Counted from the stretch's first letter, positions 44,444 through 57,734 are shown. The stretch is 64,000 bases of DNA from Symsagittifera roscoffensis (GCF_963678635.1 NC_087065.1:74287345-74351344), one strand, 5' to 3'. Program-made: numbers and translations. The notes: a model not told the origin generated them from the letters alone.

Positions 44444-46488
44444 CTATGCACTCGTATCAACCAACTCAAATGCAAAATGAAATACCACTTCCATATTATC
44501 TTCAGCAACACGAAATAACAAAAAATCAACTTTCAAAATTTTCGCAAATGCCAAATGCCGCAGAATCACTACAGATGACAATGAATCCATACCTTATGGG
44601 TGGATCATCAATAACATCAAATAAACCACTGATGGTATTTACAGGAACAGATCCCGAATATTCTGTAGAAGATTATTTAAATGCAGTAACAGCAAATTTA
44701 ATTTTAAATTTAGGACCTGAACCAATTAATACGCCACTACATCAAAATTGGATACATAGACGCACAGCATTGATGCAAACAACCTTAGATGGCGCAGCTC
44801 AAAAATGGTTTTCAGTATTACCTATAGAAATAAAATCAGACTGGAAACGATTTACACAAGAATTTTCAAAAATGTTTGACTCCGAAAGAAATGAACAACA
44901 CCAAAGAGTTTTATGTAATGAAAATCGCAGATTACCAAATGAAACCATCAAACAATTAGCAGTACGTATCGAAACACTAGTTCGAAAAGCTTATTAACTT
45001 AATACACATGACTATAAAAACACAAAAATGACAGAAATTTTAATGATGACCTTAACACCTCAATTAAGGAAAATAGCAATAAAAAAGAGAGCATCTCATC
45101 CTTCCTCAATTCGAGAGCCAGATTTAGATTTTCGAAAACTAGTAGACAAACTAGAGCAAACGGAAATCACAATGAAACTTGAAGAAACAGAAAATCTAAA
45201 ACAACAATATGTTAATCGAATTGAAACAAACACTACACATATAAATAACATACAGGAATCAGATACAGACCTAGGTGAAAAAATCACTGAAATATTAAAA
45301 ATTTATGAAAAACACCCAAATTTTAAAGGCAAACCATCTTTCAAAAAATGGTGTAATTATTGCCGACGATACGGACACAGTTTTTCCGAATGTAGACAAA
45401 AACAACAAGATAACCAAAACAAACCTCAAAAGCATAAAGAACCAAATAAATCGTTCTATCAATATATGAAAAAAGATCAAAATCTACCAAACAAAAATAT
45501 ATATAGAAACAACAGTTCAAGAAAACCACTTCCGAACAACACCAATTACACAAGGAATCAATCACCATATAACTCAAGTTATAGAGGAAGATCACCAGAA
45601 CGAAGAAATAGACATAATTCTTCACAAAATAATTATAATCGATCAAATAGTCGAAATAACTATTCGAGATCAAATTCCAATGCAACACAATTTGTTTCTA
45701 GATCCAGTTTCCAATCAAACCCAAGAAATAAACACTATTTCAATAATCAATCACGAAACTCATCATACAACAGAAATAGAAACTATTCACATAATCGAAA
45801 TAGAAGTTATTCGAACAATCGAAATCAGAATTACCCGAACAATCGAAATCAGAATTACCCGAACAATCGATCAAGAAATAACTCATATAATAGATCAAAC
45901 TATCACAGATCAAATGACAATTATCAAAACAGATCGCGGAATAATTCACAAAAACAAAATTCAAGTTATAATAATCAATATAGAAATTATTCCCAGTCAC
46001 CACATAGGAATAATAACCATTATAATAATTCTAAACATCGATACAGAAGTAGTACACCAAAACATCAAAGACATATTAATCAAGTACAGTCAAATAAAGA
46101 AACAACATCAGACCCCTCAGGTATTGATGACACAGGAAGTAACGAACTACAACTAAATCAAATAAAATGTGGATCATCAGATACAAAAAGTGATACAGAA
46201 AATACCATCTCCGTAAATATGATAACAGTCGAAAACGGCTACGAACCTATCATATATGAACAACCTTTTACATCACATATAAATGAAAATCAATTGGAAC
46301 TCCTTCACAATTATTATATTGAACCCATCAATACTACACAAACTGCACAAGAAATAAACGAAATTAACACGGTAAATAAACCCGATGAAAAAGACAAAAC
46401 AAAATGTTTAAACACAAATCATATTTATCAAAATATACAAAAAGAACAACCCAGAGAAAAAATTTGGACAATACCATTTCTCTTATAA
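44386..46488 (+). pseudogene. gag: gag capsid and nucleocapsid of the giant element
   Basis: Frame 1. The capsid-type Retrotrans_gag region starts VFTGTDPEYSVEDYLNAV (about 44635) and contains AAQKWFSVLP. A TAA at 44995-44997 interrupts, after which it continues in the same frame. A CCHC knuckle CNYCRRYGHSFSEC lies at about 45352-45393. A long basic tail of Asn-Arg-Ser-Tyr repeats (45500-46080, including four near-tandem NNRN(Q/R)(N/S)Y units) looks RNA-binding. The stop at 46486 is followed in frame by the protease. Confidence 0.78.
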
Positions 46489-47104
46489 AGTCCAAGAAAC
46501 AAAGAATTTCAACCACCAGATCTTGAAATTGATTTTTTAATTGATTCAGGAGCAGAATCAAACATAATTAATATTACCACACGGAATGAAATCAAAATAT
46601 TACATCCAAAATTAACGCCTCTTGCAACCTCTAGTAAACTAGCAACAGCACAAGGATCAACATTAGTAAATTATGGAAAAATCCAATTATTCCTTCTCCC
46701 CACAAGAACATGAAACAAAATAAAATTCTAAACAAACCATTTAAACAAATATTTCATATTACTGATATTAAACACAATATCATTGGCATACAATTTATAT
46801 CAAAATAAATACCAACAATTAACATCTTGAATAGTAAAATACTGATCAAAGATAAGTACACAAAAACAAAAAATACAACTCTAACATTTTTTCAAAAATT
46901 AAATAAACAACCACCATTCTTCTCAAAATTTATAACCAACAAGGGAAACACCTGAAACCACTATCAGGAAATACAAATAACTTTTCAATAAAACAAGTTC
47001 ACCATTATGATAAAAGTCAAAATAAACAACAACTTTTTAATTCAGACTTTGAATTTAAACCTATTCACAAATTTTTCAAAATCACGATTTCATCTATAAA
47101 ATAT
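46489..47104 (+). pseudogene. pol: Aspartic protease of the giant element
   Basis: Frame 1 continues directly after the gag stop with EIDFLIDSGAESNII, the retropepsin active site (Asp codon 46543-46545). The second half (FHITDIKHNIIGIQF) lies in frame 2 after a break near 46700, followed by further stops. The stretch to 47104 is poorly open. Confidence 0.65.
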
Positions 47105-48979
47105 TTGAAGAACACGAATTCCGACATCATTTCGCTACACGAGTATAACAATACACCGTATCAAGTAACATTTTCCTCAGGACTTTTAGGATATTGCAAA
47201 ACAAACGCTACAATCTCGCCCATACATGAAATAGCATACCGCGTAAATAATATACTCCAATTATTAGATATTTGGCAATCCACAATTCTTAACGAAGAAT
47301 TATCCATAAATAACATAATAAGCAATGAAAAAAGAAACACAGATTATTTCACAAAAACACCATATTTTAAACCATTATTCAATATAAAAAATTACACAAA
47401 AGAACAATAACAATATTTAACGATGTTTAACTTTGAACACTCACAAATTACACAAATCGAATTTGACAAACTAGCAAAACAACTATTAAAATACTCAACA
47501 GTCTACGCAACATCAAAATTTGATGTTGGGAAAATCAGTTCATCACTACATCTCCCGTTAAAACCTGACGCAGTTTTCAAAAACAAAGAGCTAGTAAAGT
47601 ACCAATTCATTTACATGATAAAGTAAACAGATTACTTGATATTTTAGAACAATACAAAATTATCTCACCAGTAAAAAAAAAAGAACAACTAAAAGGTAAC
47701 ACATTTATTAACCCTGTTATCATCCTAGCAAAAGAAGAATCATTAAAAATAGTTTTAGACGCTAGATACCTCAATTCACTAATAGACGAATCAAAATGCA
47801 ATTGGCCTATTGAACCAATACAAGTTATTTTAACAAAAATAAACGGAAAATACTTTACAACCGCAGATAAAAATAGTGCATACAATCAAATGTCACTAGA
47901 TGAACAATCACGACGTTTAACACAATTTGTTATTGGAACTCAACAATATGAATTCAACCGCCTATTCTATGGAATTTCCACCAGCAGCATTTTCAGCTTT
48001 TATGAGCAAACTTTTTAGACCACTAATACTCAAGAAAAACGCAATCACCTATTTAGACGATGTTTTTATGCAATCAAAGACAAAAGAAGAAATGTTTACA
48101 GTTTTAGAACACTATCATAAAATATTTCAGAACGAAAAACTGAAGGCCGCCCCCAATAAATCACACTTCTTTTTAACACGAGTTAAATTTCTAGGACATG
48201 ATATAGAAAGAAACACAATTAGTCCATTAAAATCACGCATTGATGTTATTCAAAAACTTCAACCACCAACAAACAAAAAGAAAATCCAAGAATTCCTTGG
48301 AATGTTAAATTTCTTAAGCAAGTACGTTTATAAAATGCAATTTTATTTAAGACCGTTCTATAATATCCACAGACAACAAAATAATTTTGAATGGAACACT
48401 GAACATCCAACACGATTTAAAGAAATTAAAAAACTTTTAACTGAACAATTTTCAAACACAATTCCAGATCCAAATCAACCATTCTATGCAATGTGCGATG
48501 CTTCAAATTTTGGCATCAGCGCAGCATTACTACAATCACATAGTGGTACAAATAAAATGAACCTTATATCAGCAAATTCACGATTATTCACTCAAGCAGA
48601 GCTACTACTCTCAACTCTAATGAGAGAATGTACAGCTATAATTTATACACTTACAGAATATGAATTTCTGATACTTGGATCAAAACATCCAACAGTTCTA
48701 CTCTCAGATCATAAACCAATCATTTTTCTCTTTACACAAAATTCAAATCCCAATCACCGAGTTTATAGATTTCAATTAATTCTAATGAAATTTCCAAACT
48801 TACATATAGTTTGGACAGCAGGAAAGAATCTCGCATTACCAGATACATTAAGTCGAAATACTTCACCTGAATTACTTACACGAAAAACTACAGTTGAAAT
48901 ACCCCAAAAAAATAAAATTTTACCTTGCAAAAGACAAAACATCACCCCGACTAGAATGCAAATATGCAGTAAAAACTGA
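47105..48979 (+). pseudogene. pol: Reverse transcriptase and RNase H of the giant element
   Basis: Frame 2 to about 47580, then frame 1 after an A-run (KVPIHLHDKV, FTTADKNSAYNQ), then frame 2 again from about 47965. The catalytic ITYLDDVFM (about 48047) is intact, as are the thumb-like FLGMLNFLSKYV and the RNase H blocks CDASNFGISAALLQ (about 48495), MRECTAIIYTL and SDHKPIIFLF, ending ALPDTLSRN. The frameshifts are at homopolymers or single bases. They are consistent with decay or draft-sequence error. Confidence 0.85.
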
Positions 48980-50895
48980 CATTGAACAATCACAAATAAA
49001 TAACCTACAACATTTCCCACTTTACTTAGATTGCCAAAATAATCACTACGAAGTTGATCTACTAGGAACATCAACTTTGAAACCAATTTCATACTCACAA
49101 TGGATAAAAAATAACACCCAAAAAAAAATAAAACACCACTCGCATAAAAAAGACCTTTTTCCGTTACCTGAAAAAGAAAAATTAACTGATAAAATAAATT
49201 TATCAGGACCACAAACAAATGATTCAAAATACACAATAAATCAAGTCTTTGACCTCCATGACCCACTAGACACAATTCCCCTATCTAAATTAGAAATTGA
49301 AAATATTTTTCTCCCTCCAACAGATAAAATTACAATTGAAATCTTGAAACAATATCAAAATCTTGACCCAGTAAATAGACAACTAAAATCTTGGCACAAA
49401 TACAAAACTAAGCCCGTAAAGGCAGATACCACAATTTTAGGAAATAAAACACTCCTCCGATATTTCCGAAAATTTAATAATACAACAATTAATGAAAACA
49501 CAGACCTTCTAGAATATCAATTAAATGATTCTACTGTTCCCTGTCTCCCTTTAAGTATGATTCTAATAGCTTTTAACATATCACATACACAAAACACTAA
49601 AGGACACTCTGGATCAGAGAAAACATATTCAAACTTTACACAAAATTTTTATTTCCCAAATGCACCAATTTGGATAAAAGTACTATGCAATGATTGTATA
49701 CTATGTCAGCTAAATAAACAATATCCAAATCAAAAACAAATAGCACAAAAACAAGATTTTAAAGGACAAAGTTTATATTTTAACCAACGTATTTCATTCA
49801 ATACAAAAGGACCAATTTCACCATCCTCTGAAGGAAACTCCTACATTATGGTAATTTTTGATGCATTTACACATTATGTAGCACTCAACCCAGTACCACA
49901 TTGTAACGCTTATTATGCTTACACAACACTTTATGAACACTGGATAGCTAAATTCGGATTACCCGAAATCTTAGTTACAGACAACGGTACAGAATTCATA
50001 AATAGTGAAATCATCACACTATGTCACTTATATAACATCAAACACAAACCGCGTACATCTCATGCACCTTGGACAAACGGTTTAGTCGAAGGTATGAACC
50101 GTTCACTACAAGAATATCTTAGATGTATCATAAACGGAAATGATACAAGATACACAAAATGGTCAGCAAATGTAAAAATTGTTTCCCTTAGCACATAATT
50201 CACAAATTACGACAACTCTAGGAATGTCACCATACGAAATGGTTTTTAATCAAAAGCCACGTAAACCAATTATGTTTACAGCAAACTCTCATAAAAATGC
50301 ACAAGGTTGTCATTGCCAACCAAATAAAGACTCAGTTTGTTATAACCTACCTTTACACACGCATGATGAAGATCATTTTCATCACCCACAAATCCTTAAA
50401 TTAGCCTCCGGTACACACACCGAATGGATTTTAAATAGAGATAAAAAACACTATGAAATTTACCAAAGAATAACAAAAAAATTGTTACAAAGGCAAAACA
50501 TTAACGAACAAATTAATTCACGCTTTACACCAGCCTCAGATTTAAAAATTGGAACATTTGTCTTGATACCTAATTTTAATACACAAAAAGGAATTTCTAA
50601 AAAATACAACCCCTTCGCAAAAGACCATACCAAATAATTGCCAAACCCACTGACGTAACATATAAAATCACCGATTCAGATCAAAAAGAAATTGTTCAAC
50701 ATCGGAACAATCTATTGCCTTACTACCCAAAAGAATACGCACTATGCGAATTAACTCAATTATATTCTTTCACAGGTTTAAAAGTTATTCAAAATCACCC
50801 ACATACGGAAAATGAAATAAATGAACAAAACGACATTCACCTTGAAAAACAAAATAAAAAACCACAACCCAAAACATTACAAAAAAGCTAGATCA
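48894..50895 (+). pseudogene. pol: Integrase of the giant element
   Basis: Frame 3 from about 48894 to 50180, then frame 1 to about 50610, then another change. The zinc-binding H...H and CNDCILCQ lie at about 49585-49710. The DDE core has Asn instead of the usual first Asp (SFNTKGP, about 49797), then VTDNGTEF (about 49977) and LVEGMNRSLQ with the Glu (about 50083). C-terminal pieces KIGTFVLIPNF and HRNNLLPYYP follow. The first catalytic residue change alone would disable strand transfer (known for the family). Confidence 0.82.
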
Positions 50896-51670
50896 AAAAA
50901 CACCTCAAAAAAAAGGAAAAATAGAAAAATGATAGAAAAAATTATACCACAAGAACAAGTCGAGAAATCAGAACATAGAGAGTCATCACGACTTAGAAGT
51001 CAACTACGTAAAAACTACAAAACATTCATCCCACAATCTAAAATATTAAAGAAAGTTGAATTTCAAAAACAGCTTTATTTTTAAAATTAATAATCTTTGC
51101 ACCTCTGAATCATTTGAACTTTCATTTTTCAAAATAACATGCTGACAAACACGCAACAATTCTAGTTCAAAATTAGCCAATAGGATTCATTCAATCCGTC
51201 ACCTTCTATAACTATAACACAAACCAATTAGACAAAAGATATTAAACTCCAGGCATATCTATAACTATAATTTTACAACCTCCAGGTCAACAATAAGCAA
51301 ACCACTCAAACTTGACAACTAAAATAAATACCACAATAATATCATAACCCTCCCTTGTCTAATAACGCAAAGATCAACAATATTTTCCCAACTTAGACCT
51401 CAAAAACCCCCCAACCAAAAATGATAAATTAGCCTAAAGTAAAAATACGACCATATTAATTTAGCCTAAAGTACAAAAATCTCAAAAATACCCCAGATCA
51501 CCTGACATATAAAAATAAAGCAAAGAAGACCTCCCAAACACCATAAAATTCGCCCCCAACAATTTTTCACAAAACTCAACTCACTTGTCAAAAAGTCAAT
51601 AAATATTTCGACCACACTTGAAAATCGCCTCAAACAACCAAAAATAGTCGACCAAGAAGCCATTTCCTAA
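50896..51670 (+). other. Post-integrase region with one basic frame
   Basis: A very basic frame ends at 51084 (SKNTSKKRKNRK, SRLRSQLRKNYK) and is probably the frameshifted tail of integrase. From 51085 to 51670 nothing convincing is seen. Confidence 0.4.
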
Positions 51671-51790
51671 ATGCTCTTCTCTCGATCAGTCAATACAATT
51701 TTCAACATTTTCATAATTTTTTTAACAATACTTAAACTTTTATTCATATTTCTCTTTGATACTTTTGAAGCTTTTATTATAATTATATAA
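51671..51790 (+). CDS. Tiny hydrophobic frame, 39 aa, giant element
   Basis: ATG at 51671 to TAA at 51788-51790. Starts MLFSRSVNTIFNIFIIFLTI, almost wholly hydrophobic, one membrane span. It could be a real accessory peptide, a relic, or chance in AT-rich DNA. Confidence 0.25.
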   Translation: MLFSRSVNTIFNIFIIFLTILKLLFIFLFDTFEAFIIII

Positions 51791-51900
51791 TCATTTTTTG
51801 CAATATTTTTTAAATTTTCTACTCCCTATTTGAAATATATCTCCAACTTTCCCAAATCATTGACCATATTCACAGGTACGATAACCCAAAGTTTATTTAA

Positions 51901-52071
51901 ATGATAGGAACAATTTTTAGTAGAACAGATATTTTTTCAGTATTTGTAATTTTTATAACATTTTTATCATCCCTAATATTGACAATATGCAAATATATAA
52001 AAAAAAGCAATCATAAAATTCGCCTTAGCAACAATCTTTTTAATTCTTTTCCTCGAAGAATACTACAATAA
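51901..52071 (+). CDS. Small single-TM frame, 56 aa, giant element
   Basis: ATG at 51901, TAA at 52069-52071. One membrane span (VFVIFITFLSSLILTICKYI) followed by a basic tail (KKSNHKIRL), a positive-inside layout. Position between pol and the later genes recalls accessory membrane proteins, but nothing identifies it. Confidence 0.3.
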   Translation: MIGTIFSRTDIFSVFVIFITFLSSLILTICKYIKKSNHKIRLSNNLFNSFPRRILQ

Positions 52072-52149
52072 ACATAAATTTTTTCACTAAGAAAAATCAA
52101 TCAGACAACCTTCAAAAATTGCTAACCAACAATCACACACAGTCAGTCT

Positions 52150-53234
52150 TCACCGACATCATCCCAAAAAAAACCCAACAATACCTACAACTACCCAAAA
52201 CCCCCAAACATCCACACGAATTTCTTTCCAAGATAACCCATACACTTTTGAAGAACGACACGCTCGCTTATCTGAACCATTAGAACCAGTTCAGCGACAG
52301 GCACCCCTAAGTGAACCAACATATAACTTGTACCCAACATTACCACAAGAATTAAGTAGAATAAGAAATATTAGTCAAAACCAAAATACAGTTGAAATAA
52401 ATAGACAAATTATACATCCACGACGAAAGAGAAATTTTCAAACCCCCCGAATTCATTTTGATATACCCCAATCCCCATCACCAAGTACTCCAGAAAACCC
52501 AATTAGCATACTACCGGAAACCCCTACACTTCTTTCACAACGTAGCACCTCAAGTATACCCTCAGATTACTTAGGTTCAACACCAACATCTGAACAAATA
52601 CGTGACAATCCCTTTAACCCCCCAACCAAACATCACGACTACCATATTGGACAACACACTCATTCACACAAGGTGAACCAAATTCAATAAGAGACCCAAT
52701 AGATATTTCTACGGATACAACAACATCATCATCACTACCAGAAACATTATCACTACCATCAACACCATAAATAAGCCAGATTTCACCGACGCCTTTCACC
52801 TAAATTTTCCAAATAACCTCGACGCTAGAAATTGAGAACAATCATCAACAAATATCCCTTTAAGATTAGATTGGAACACGTTCACAGCACCCCCACCATT
52901 TTTTGGACAGAATCCAGAAAATAACCGACTCCACAATTGGGCACTCCATAGACTACAATATAGACAAGACATCCACGAAGACATTCGTGACCATAATATC
53001 CAAGCACTCCAACAAAATAGTCTACAATTAAAATTTGAAATCACGGTTAAACTTTACAACATTGCTCAACATCCTTACCCTTTAAACCCACCCAATATAA
53101 CAGCTCAATCGCTACCACCACCATTTATAACAACTGAAGTAATATATAAATACGACAGATATACCAAAAAGACAATTGGTTACATCACATTTTATAACCC
53201 ATACTCAGGATTATCATACACATGTATATTCTAA
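52150..53234 (+). pseudogene. Pro/Ser-rich post-pol frame of the giant element (frame X)
   Basis: The first part (frame 2, to 52690) is rich in Pro, Ser, Thr and Gln (HFDIPQSPSPSTPENP). After a frame change the reading continues in frame 3 with one TGA at 52833-52835 (NTFTAPPPFFGQNPENN; LHNWALHRLQYRQDIHEDIR). It ends at a TAA at 53232-53234, 13 bases past the ATG of the envelope-like frame. No recognised domain. The overlap suggests a compact, virus-like gene arrangement. Confidence 0.5.
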
Positions 53235-55838
53235 AAATATCAATACTTCAACAAACTCTTTTTCTAACATTTTCCGATCAGAACGCAAATCCTTCTCCCC
53301 GCACAGGATCCCATGACTTATTAGTAACACACTACGATTGTGAAGAAAATGAACAAAAAACACTACACAAATATGCAATAAATCAAGTATCACAATGCGA
53401 AACGGAATCACAAGCTATAGAAACTACAAATGTAATAGCGACACTGTATTCAAAAGCCCGAGCAACAACAGTCGCAGGATATAAATTTACAGCAACATTT
53501 TCCGAAAAGAAAGTACCTTGTTCACAAGTTTCAAACGGAAATAAAAACCGACTTGACCACGAATCATTCTACCAAAGTAATATAGATCGACTTGTACATC
53601 TAAATCCCGATGGTTGTAAAAACCAGCTACTCAGATTAAATATCACAAGAAATAAAAACACCGACAGAAAACTAGTATATTTTCAAGTCTTTGCCGATTC
53701 TGTACATCAAGCAGAACTTGAAAGATATCAAGGACATATAAAACTAGATGAAAAATACCCATACAACGGCGCACACGGAAGATTAACTTATGATATACAC
53801 GATAATCACTGGATACCACACATTGGTATAAATAATCCATCAAACTGCAAAGCAGACGCAAAAAATAAAGGATATCAAGAAATATTGTTTTTCGATTGGA
53901 AAATACAACTCGAAAAAATACAACTCACACGAGATTTATCCGACAACACAATGATCTATCAAGGAATTAGATTACCTTGTAAAAACGATCAAGGTTATTG
54001 TGATCCTAAAACACGGACACAAGCAACAATTGTTTGGTTTCCCGAAGATACATGCACAACATTTCAAGTAGCGAAAATACACGCTCGAATGATAAAATTT
54101 CACGAAAAATATTTTATACAATCAATTCCATATGAACAAGTCCTTCCATCACGAAAACAAAGTACTGATTTTCGAAATCTCCATAATATAGAAAATAAAT
54201 TAACACGTTTCCAAATATATCAAGAAACAGAAATCGCATGCAAATACAGAAACCCACTTCACAAAACACAATATTCTGAAATATTAGTTGAAAACGAAAA
54301 AGGTTTCGACATGACCACTGGAAAAATAAAAATCGACCCTTATGCCACAGGTCACCCTCTACACGAAGGAACATCATATATACCAGTTAATTTTCAAAAA
54401 AGTAATGGTCAACCTGGTGGAAAACTAAAGCCACATGACACTAGAAGCACACGTATACAAGAACTATTACTAATGAATAACACTTATTTTGGTAATATCC
54501 ACTATGATATCCACTTAGATATGAAGTTAGACTACACGATTAGTCGAATTTTTCAAGAAATGTCACTCTCCAAATTAGAAACACTTCACCAACTATGCGA
54601 ATTAGAAAGGACACAAATCCTACAATCACTCGCACTAGCAGTGTTAAAAAAACCCTACGCAGGATATTTATTATCAGGAAATAGATCAAATTTTCTAGAC
54701 TACGAAGGAAACATTTTATGGTTTTATAATTGTACCAAAAAAGTATCACCACTATATGTTTTGAAGATAAACGCTGCTATAAAAGAATCCCTATCTTTTA
54801 TAAAAATAAGGTACATTTTGTTGACACACTTTCAAGACGAACATATTTTTGGGATACCGCAGTCCCATGTGGATTAGAAAATAGCCACAATGTAGTACAA
54901 TTGAACCCTGATGAAGATAAATATTATCTTCTTACTCCATACCCCACGTTAATGCAATCACTCAAAAAATTTTCACCCGAAAGCATCACAGCTATTGCTC
55001 ATAATCCAAATATTGATTTACAATCAATTGGAATATACTCAAAATCAGATATCCAACACCACATTAGAACACAACAATTCCAAGAATTATTAACACAAAT
55101 AGACACTATACAAAGACAATCAATTGACCAAAATTTACGCAAACTTGCCGAAACCGCAGGATTTGCAGTTATTTATACACAAGATTATAGCGGATATTTT
55201 AAAGACATTAAAGACTGTATATATCTAAACGGTGAAAAATACAGACCACAAGATATTTAACCTATCAATATTTTTAGCTTTGTTACACTAAAAAATGAAA
55301 TTCTCGGTTTTCTAGGATGGCCCTATTACATCTTAGAAAAATTAACTATCCTATACGCAATGTTTAACTTTATAGGATTTCTTTTTTCACTTTTAAAAGG
55401 AATCTATAACACATGCGCTATACACACACAAGTAAATAGACAAGCAAGTGTAGCACGCATACTATTTGCAGGAGTTTTTGGAATTTTTTCATCATCAATA
55501 AACAAAATTCTTCTAGACGCACAAATAAAAGAATATAATACAAAAATAGCGACAAGACAGAACACATACGACGAGGAACATAATAACATAGAAGTAACAC
55601 CTACCGCACCACAGTTGCCACCCCTACCACATAACCATCCATTATCCTTTTCCCACCTAATTTCCGAAACCTAGCAATAACACATAACCCAAATTTTACA
55701 CCAACCATATCGCAAAGTCCCATACAACATTTAATGACACATCATTCACAAGATGATAATACTTATGAACAAATTATAGAAAAACCCCATACCACCGCTT
55801 TTCAGTCTCAAAATAATCAATTTTTTAGCCCACGATGA
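53222..55838 (+). pseudogene. env: Envelope-like glycoprotein of the giant element
   Basis: ATG at 53222 with a hydrophobic leader (MYILKISILQQTLFLTF). A long ectodomain follows with regularly spaced Cys and several N-linked sequons: LVTHYDCEENEQ, AINQVSQCE, then CSQVSNG. A frame change lies near 54760-54880, and the second part contains YFWDTAVPCGLE. A TAA at 55258-55260 precedes an in-frame membrane-proximal segment (PYYILEKLTILYAMF), a hydrophobic stretch (FIGFLFSLLKGIY) and a Pro-rich tail. The tail, after another shift, ends in a TGA at 55836-55838. The layout is that of a class of viral-type membrane glycoproteins; the family was not identified. It is broken in at least three places. 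Confidence 0.65.
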
Positions 55839-57645
55839 GCCGACAACTTGAATCCCTACACTGCTCAAATTCCCATCCAACCAACCTCCACACTCCAATC
55901 CCAATAATCCCACTTTTTGCTTTCCCGCCACCCGATTTCCCAACTATTAATATACCATCAAGCATGAATTCGGATACTAATTCAAATATTTCAGTTTTAT
56001 ACTCCATTTCACAACTTAATAACTCTAATATAGAAACCCCTGACGAATTTGCAGACTCCGAATCATCTCCATTCAATAATTTTCAAACCAACTCCTCAGT
56101 TTTTTCAAAACCCCTTTTCAACCGATCCCACCAAATAATCCACTCCCATCCGTTTCTACTCCTTCTTATGCTTCGCAAGTAACCCCAACCTATTCTCCAT
56201 CTCATTCCGACCGATCATCTAATAATTCTCCAGATACCCCCCAAATCTCCCAGGAACTCGATAATTTTATCACCCTACAACAACAGCTAATACACCCTAA
56301 CACCCTCACTATAAATCAAATTTCATCCACAATAGAATCCTCAAACCTACCTACTCCTACACCCTCCTCAGCTTACACTGCATCATTAGCACAATCATCC
56401 ACATCCACCGAATCATCAAATAGCACTCACCGAGCTTATCGCACTTTTAAAGAAAAATTCCCGAACCATCCATTCCCGACCAAACCAGGAACAGCCTGCG
56501 AATATATTAATCATCCACACCACACCAACACGAAAGATTTTCTAGCAATCACCTTACCCTCATTCCCACAACTTACTTTAAACACACCTAACGACACTAA
56601 CGACACACGTAGTTTTGTAGATGAACATGTTTTAATGCCGACACTTCACTGGGCAGCATATTACCATTTTACTAATCCCCATTGCCTGCCACTATCTAGT
56701 ACTCATAACGATATAGAAAAGAATAAAGATATGCTATATAGACTCACCGCAACACTAACACCTAGACAATTTACTTATATAGGATATAAAAAATCACTAA
56801 AAACATTCACTGCACCCCGAGCTAACGAATTTACAATAGAATATTACGACCATAATATCATCCGAACTAATCAAGACCAATTTCTAGATGACGACCGCTT
56901 CGCTCACCCACAACTAACAGAAAAATTCTTCATCAAAGGGTCATATGTATTCACACTTAATGTTTTTGATAGAAAATATGATCACATCATTTCTGAAGCA
57001 TTAACTGATATTCAAGCTTACGAAAGATTTAAAGAAAAATTTCAGTTATTTTCACTAACCTTTCACTTCCTTGCACCACATGAACGCGATTTGCATTGTT
57101 CACACGACATTATGTTACGCACTAAACAGACTGATACATATACATACTATCGCTTCATACAAAATCATTTTGATATACATACTCCATCAAGACAACCACA
57201 CCATCGTTTTCAGTTTCTTAACTCGAAGTACACTTCACCATTTTTTCTTAATTTCACCTATTGCATCAAGGATACTAAACTCCACGGCATCCTCCGCAAT
57301 TATGACCCAGTAACACAAATGTATATATTTTGTCCCATCACGAAGACCTTTAATGCCGAAGAATCCAGACCCTTCCTTATCCCACATGAATTTATCCAAC
57401 CTATAGAAATTCAAATATTAGAATTTATTCACAATACTAAATATAATCAAAAAATATATAACCTCATTCAAAACACACCTCATGAGTTTGCAGTAGGCAC
57501 CGAAGATTTAAAAACCATTAAAGCACTTCAATTGCTTTGGCCACTGCTCCAAACTAAAAACATCATTCGCATACTAGCAAAATTACTAAAAAATTCGGAC
57601 ATAATACACGACATCTTTCCCCACGGCTTTTTCCCAGACGATTAA
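55835..57645 (+). pseudogene. Frame Y: additional gene of about 600 codons, giant element
   Basis: The ATG at 55835 overlaps the end of the envelope tail as ATGA. The first part (frame 2 to about 56100-56180) is Pro/Ser/Asn-rich. The reading then continues in frame 1, open from 56080 to the TAA at 57643-57645. It has about 150 more Ser/Thr/Pro-rich residues and then a folded-looking domain of about 370 residues (KEKFPNHPFPTKPGTACEY; DEHVLMPTLHWAAYYHF; AEESRPFLIPHEFIQP). I do not recognise the domain. One frameshift near 56100 is the only clear break. Not gag, pol or envelope by sequence character. Confidence 0.5.
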
Positions 57646-57648
57646 CAG

Positions 57649-57734
57649 GTAAGTATAATTTAAAAATGTTCTTAACTAATAAATTTAAATTAGTACTAAT
57701 CATTCGTTACTCATGTTTCTTTTACATTTTTAGT
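57649..57734 (+). other. Intron-like segment directly after frame Y
   Basis: CAG|GTAAGT, a perfect donor four bases after the stop codon, and TTTCTTTTACATTTTTAG, a strong acceptor 86 bases later. A 3'-UTR intron in an LTR element transcript is unusual. Whether it is spliced is unknown. Confidence 0.4.

Noticed and set aside
42398-55674. Alternative genetic code reading TAA or TAG as sense, suggested by many in-frame stops
   Set aside because: Stops in the three retroelements fall at positions that do not share one expected residue. Frameshifts occur alongside them, and the recognised host exons end at normal TAA or TGA. Decay explains the data better.
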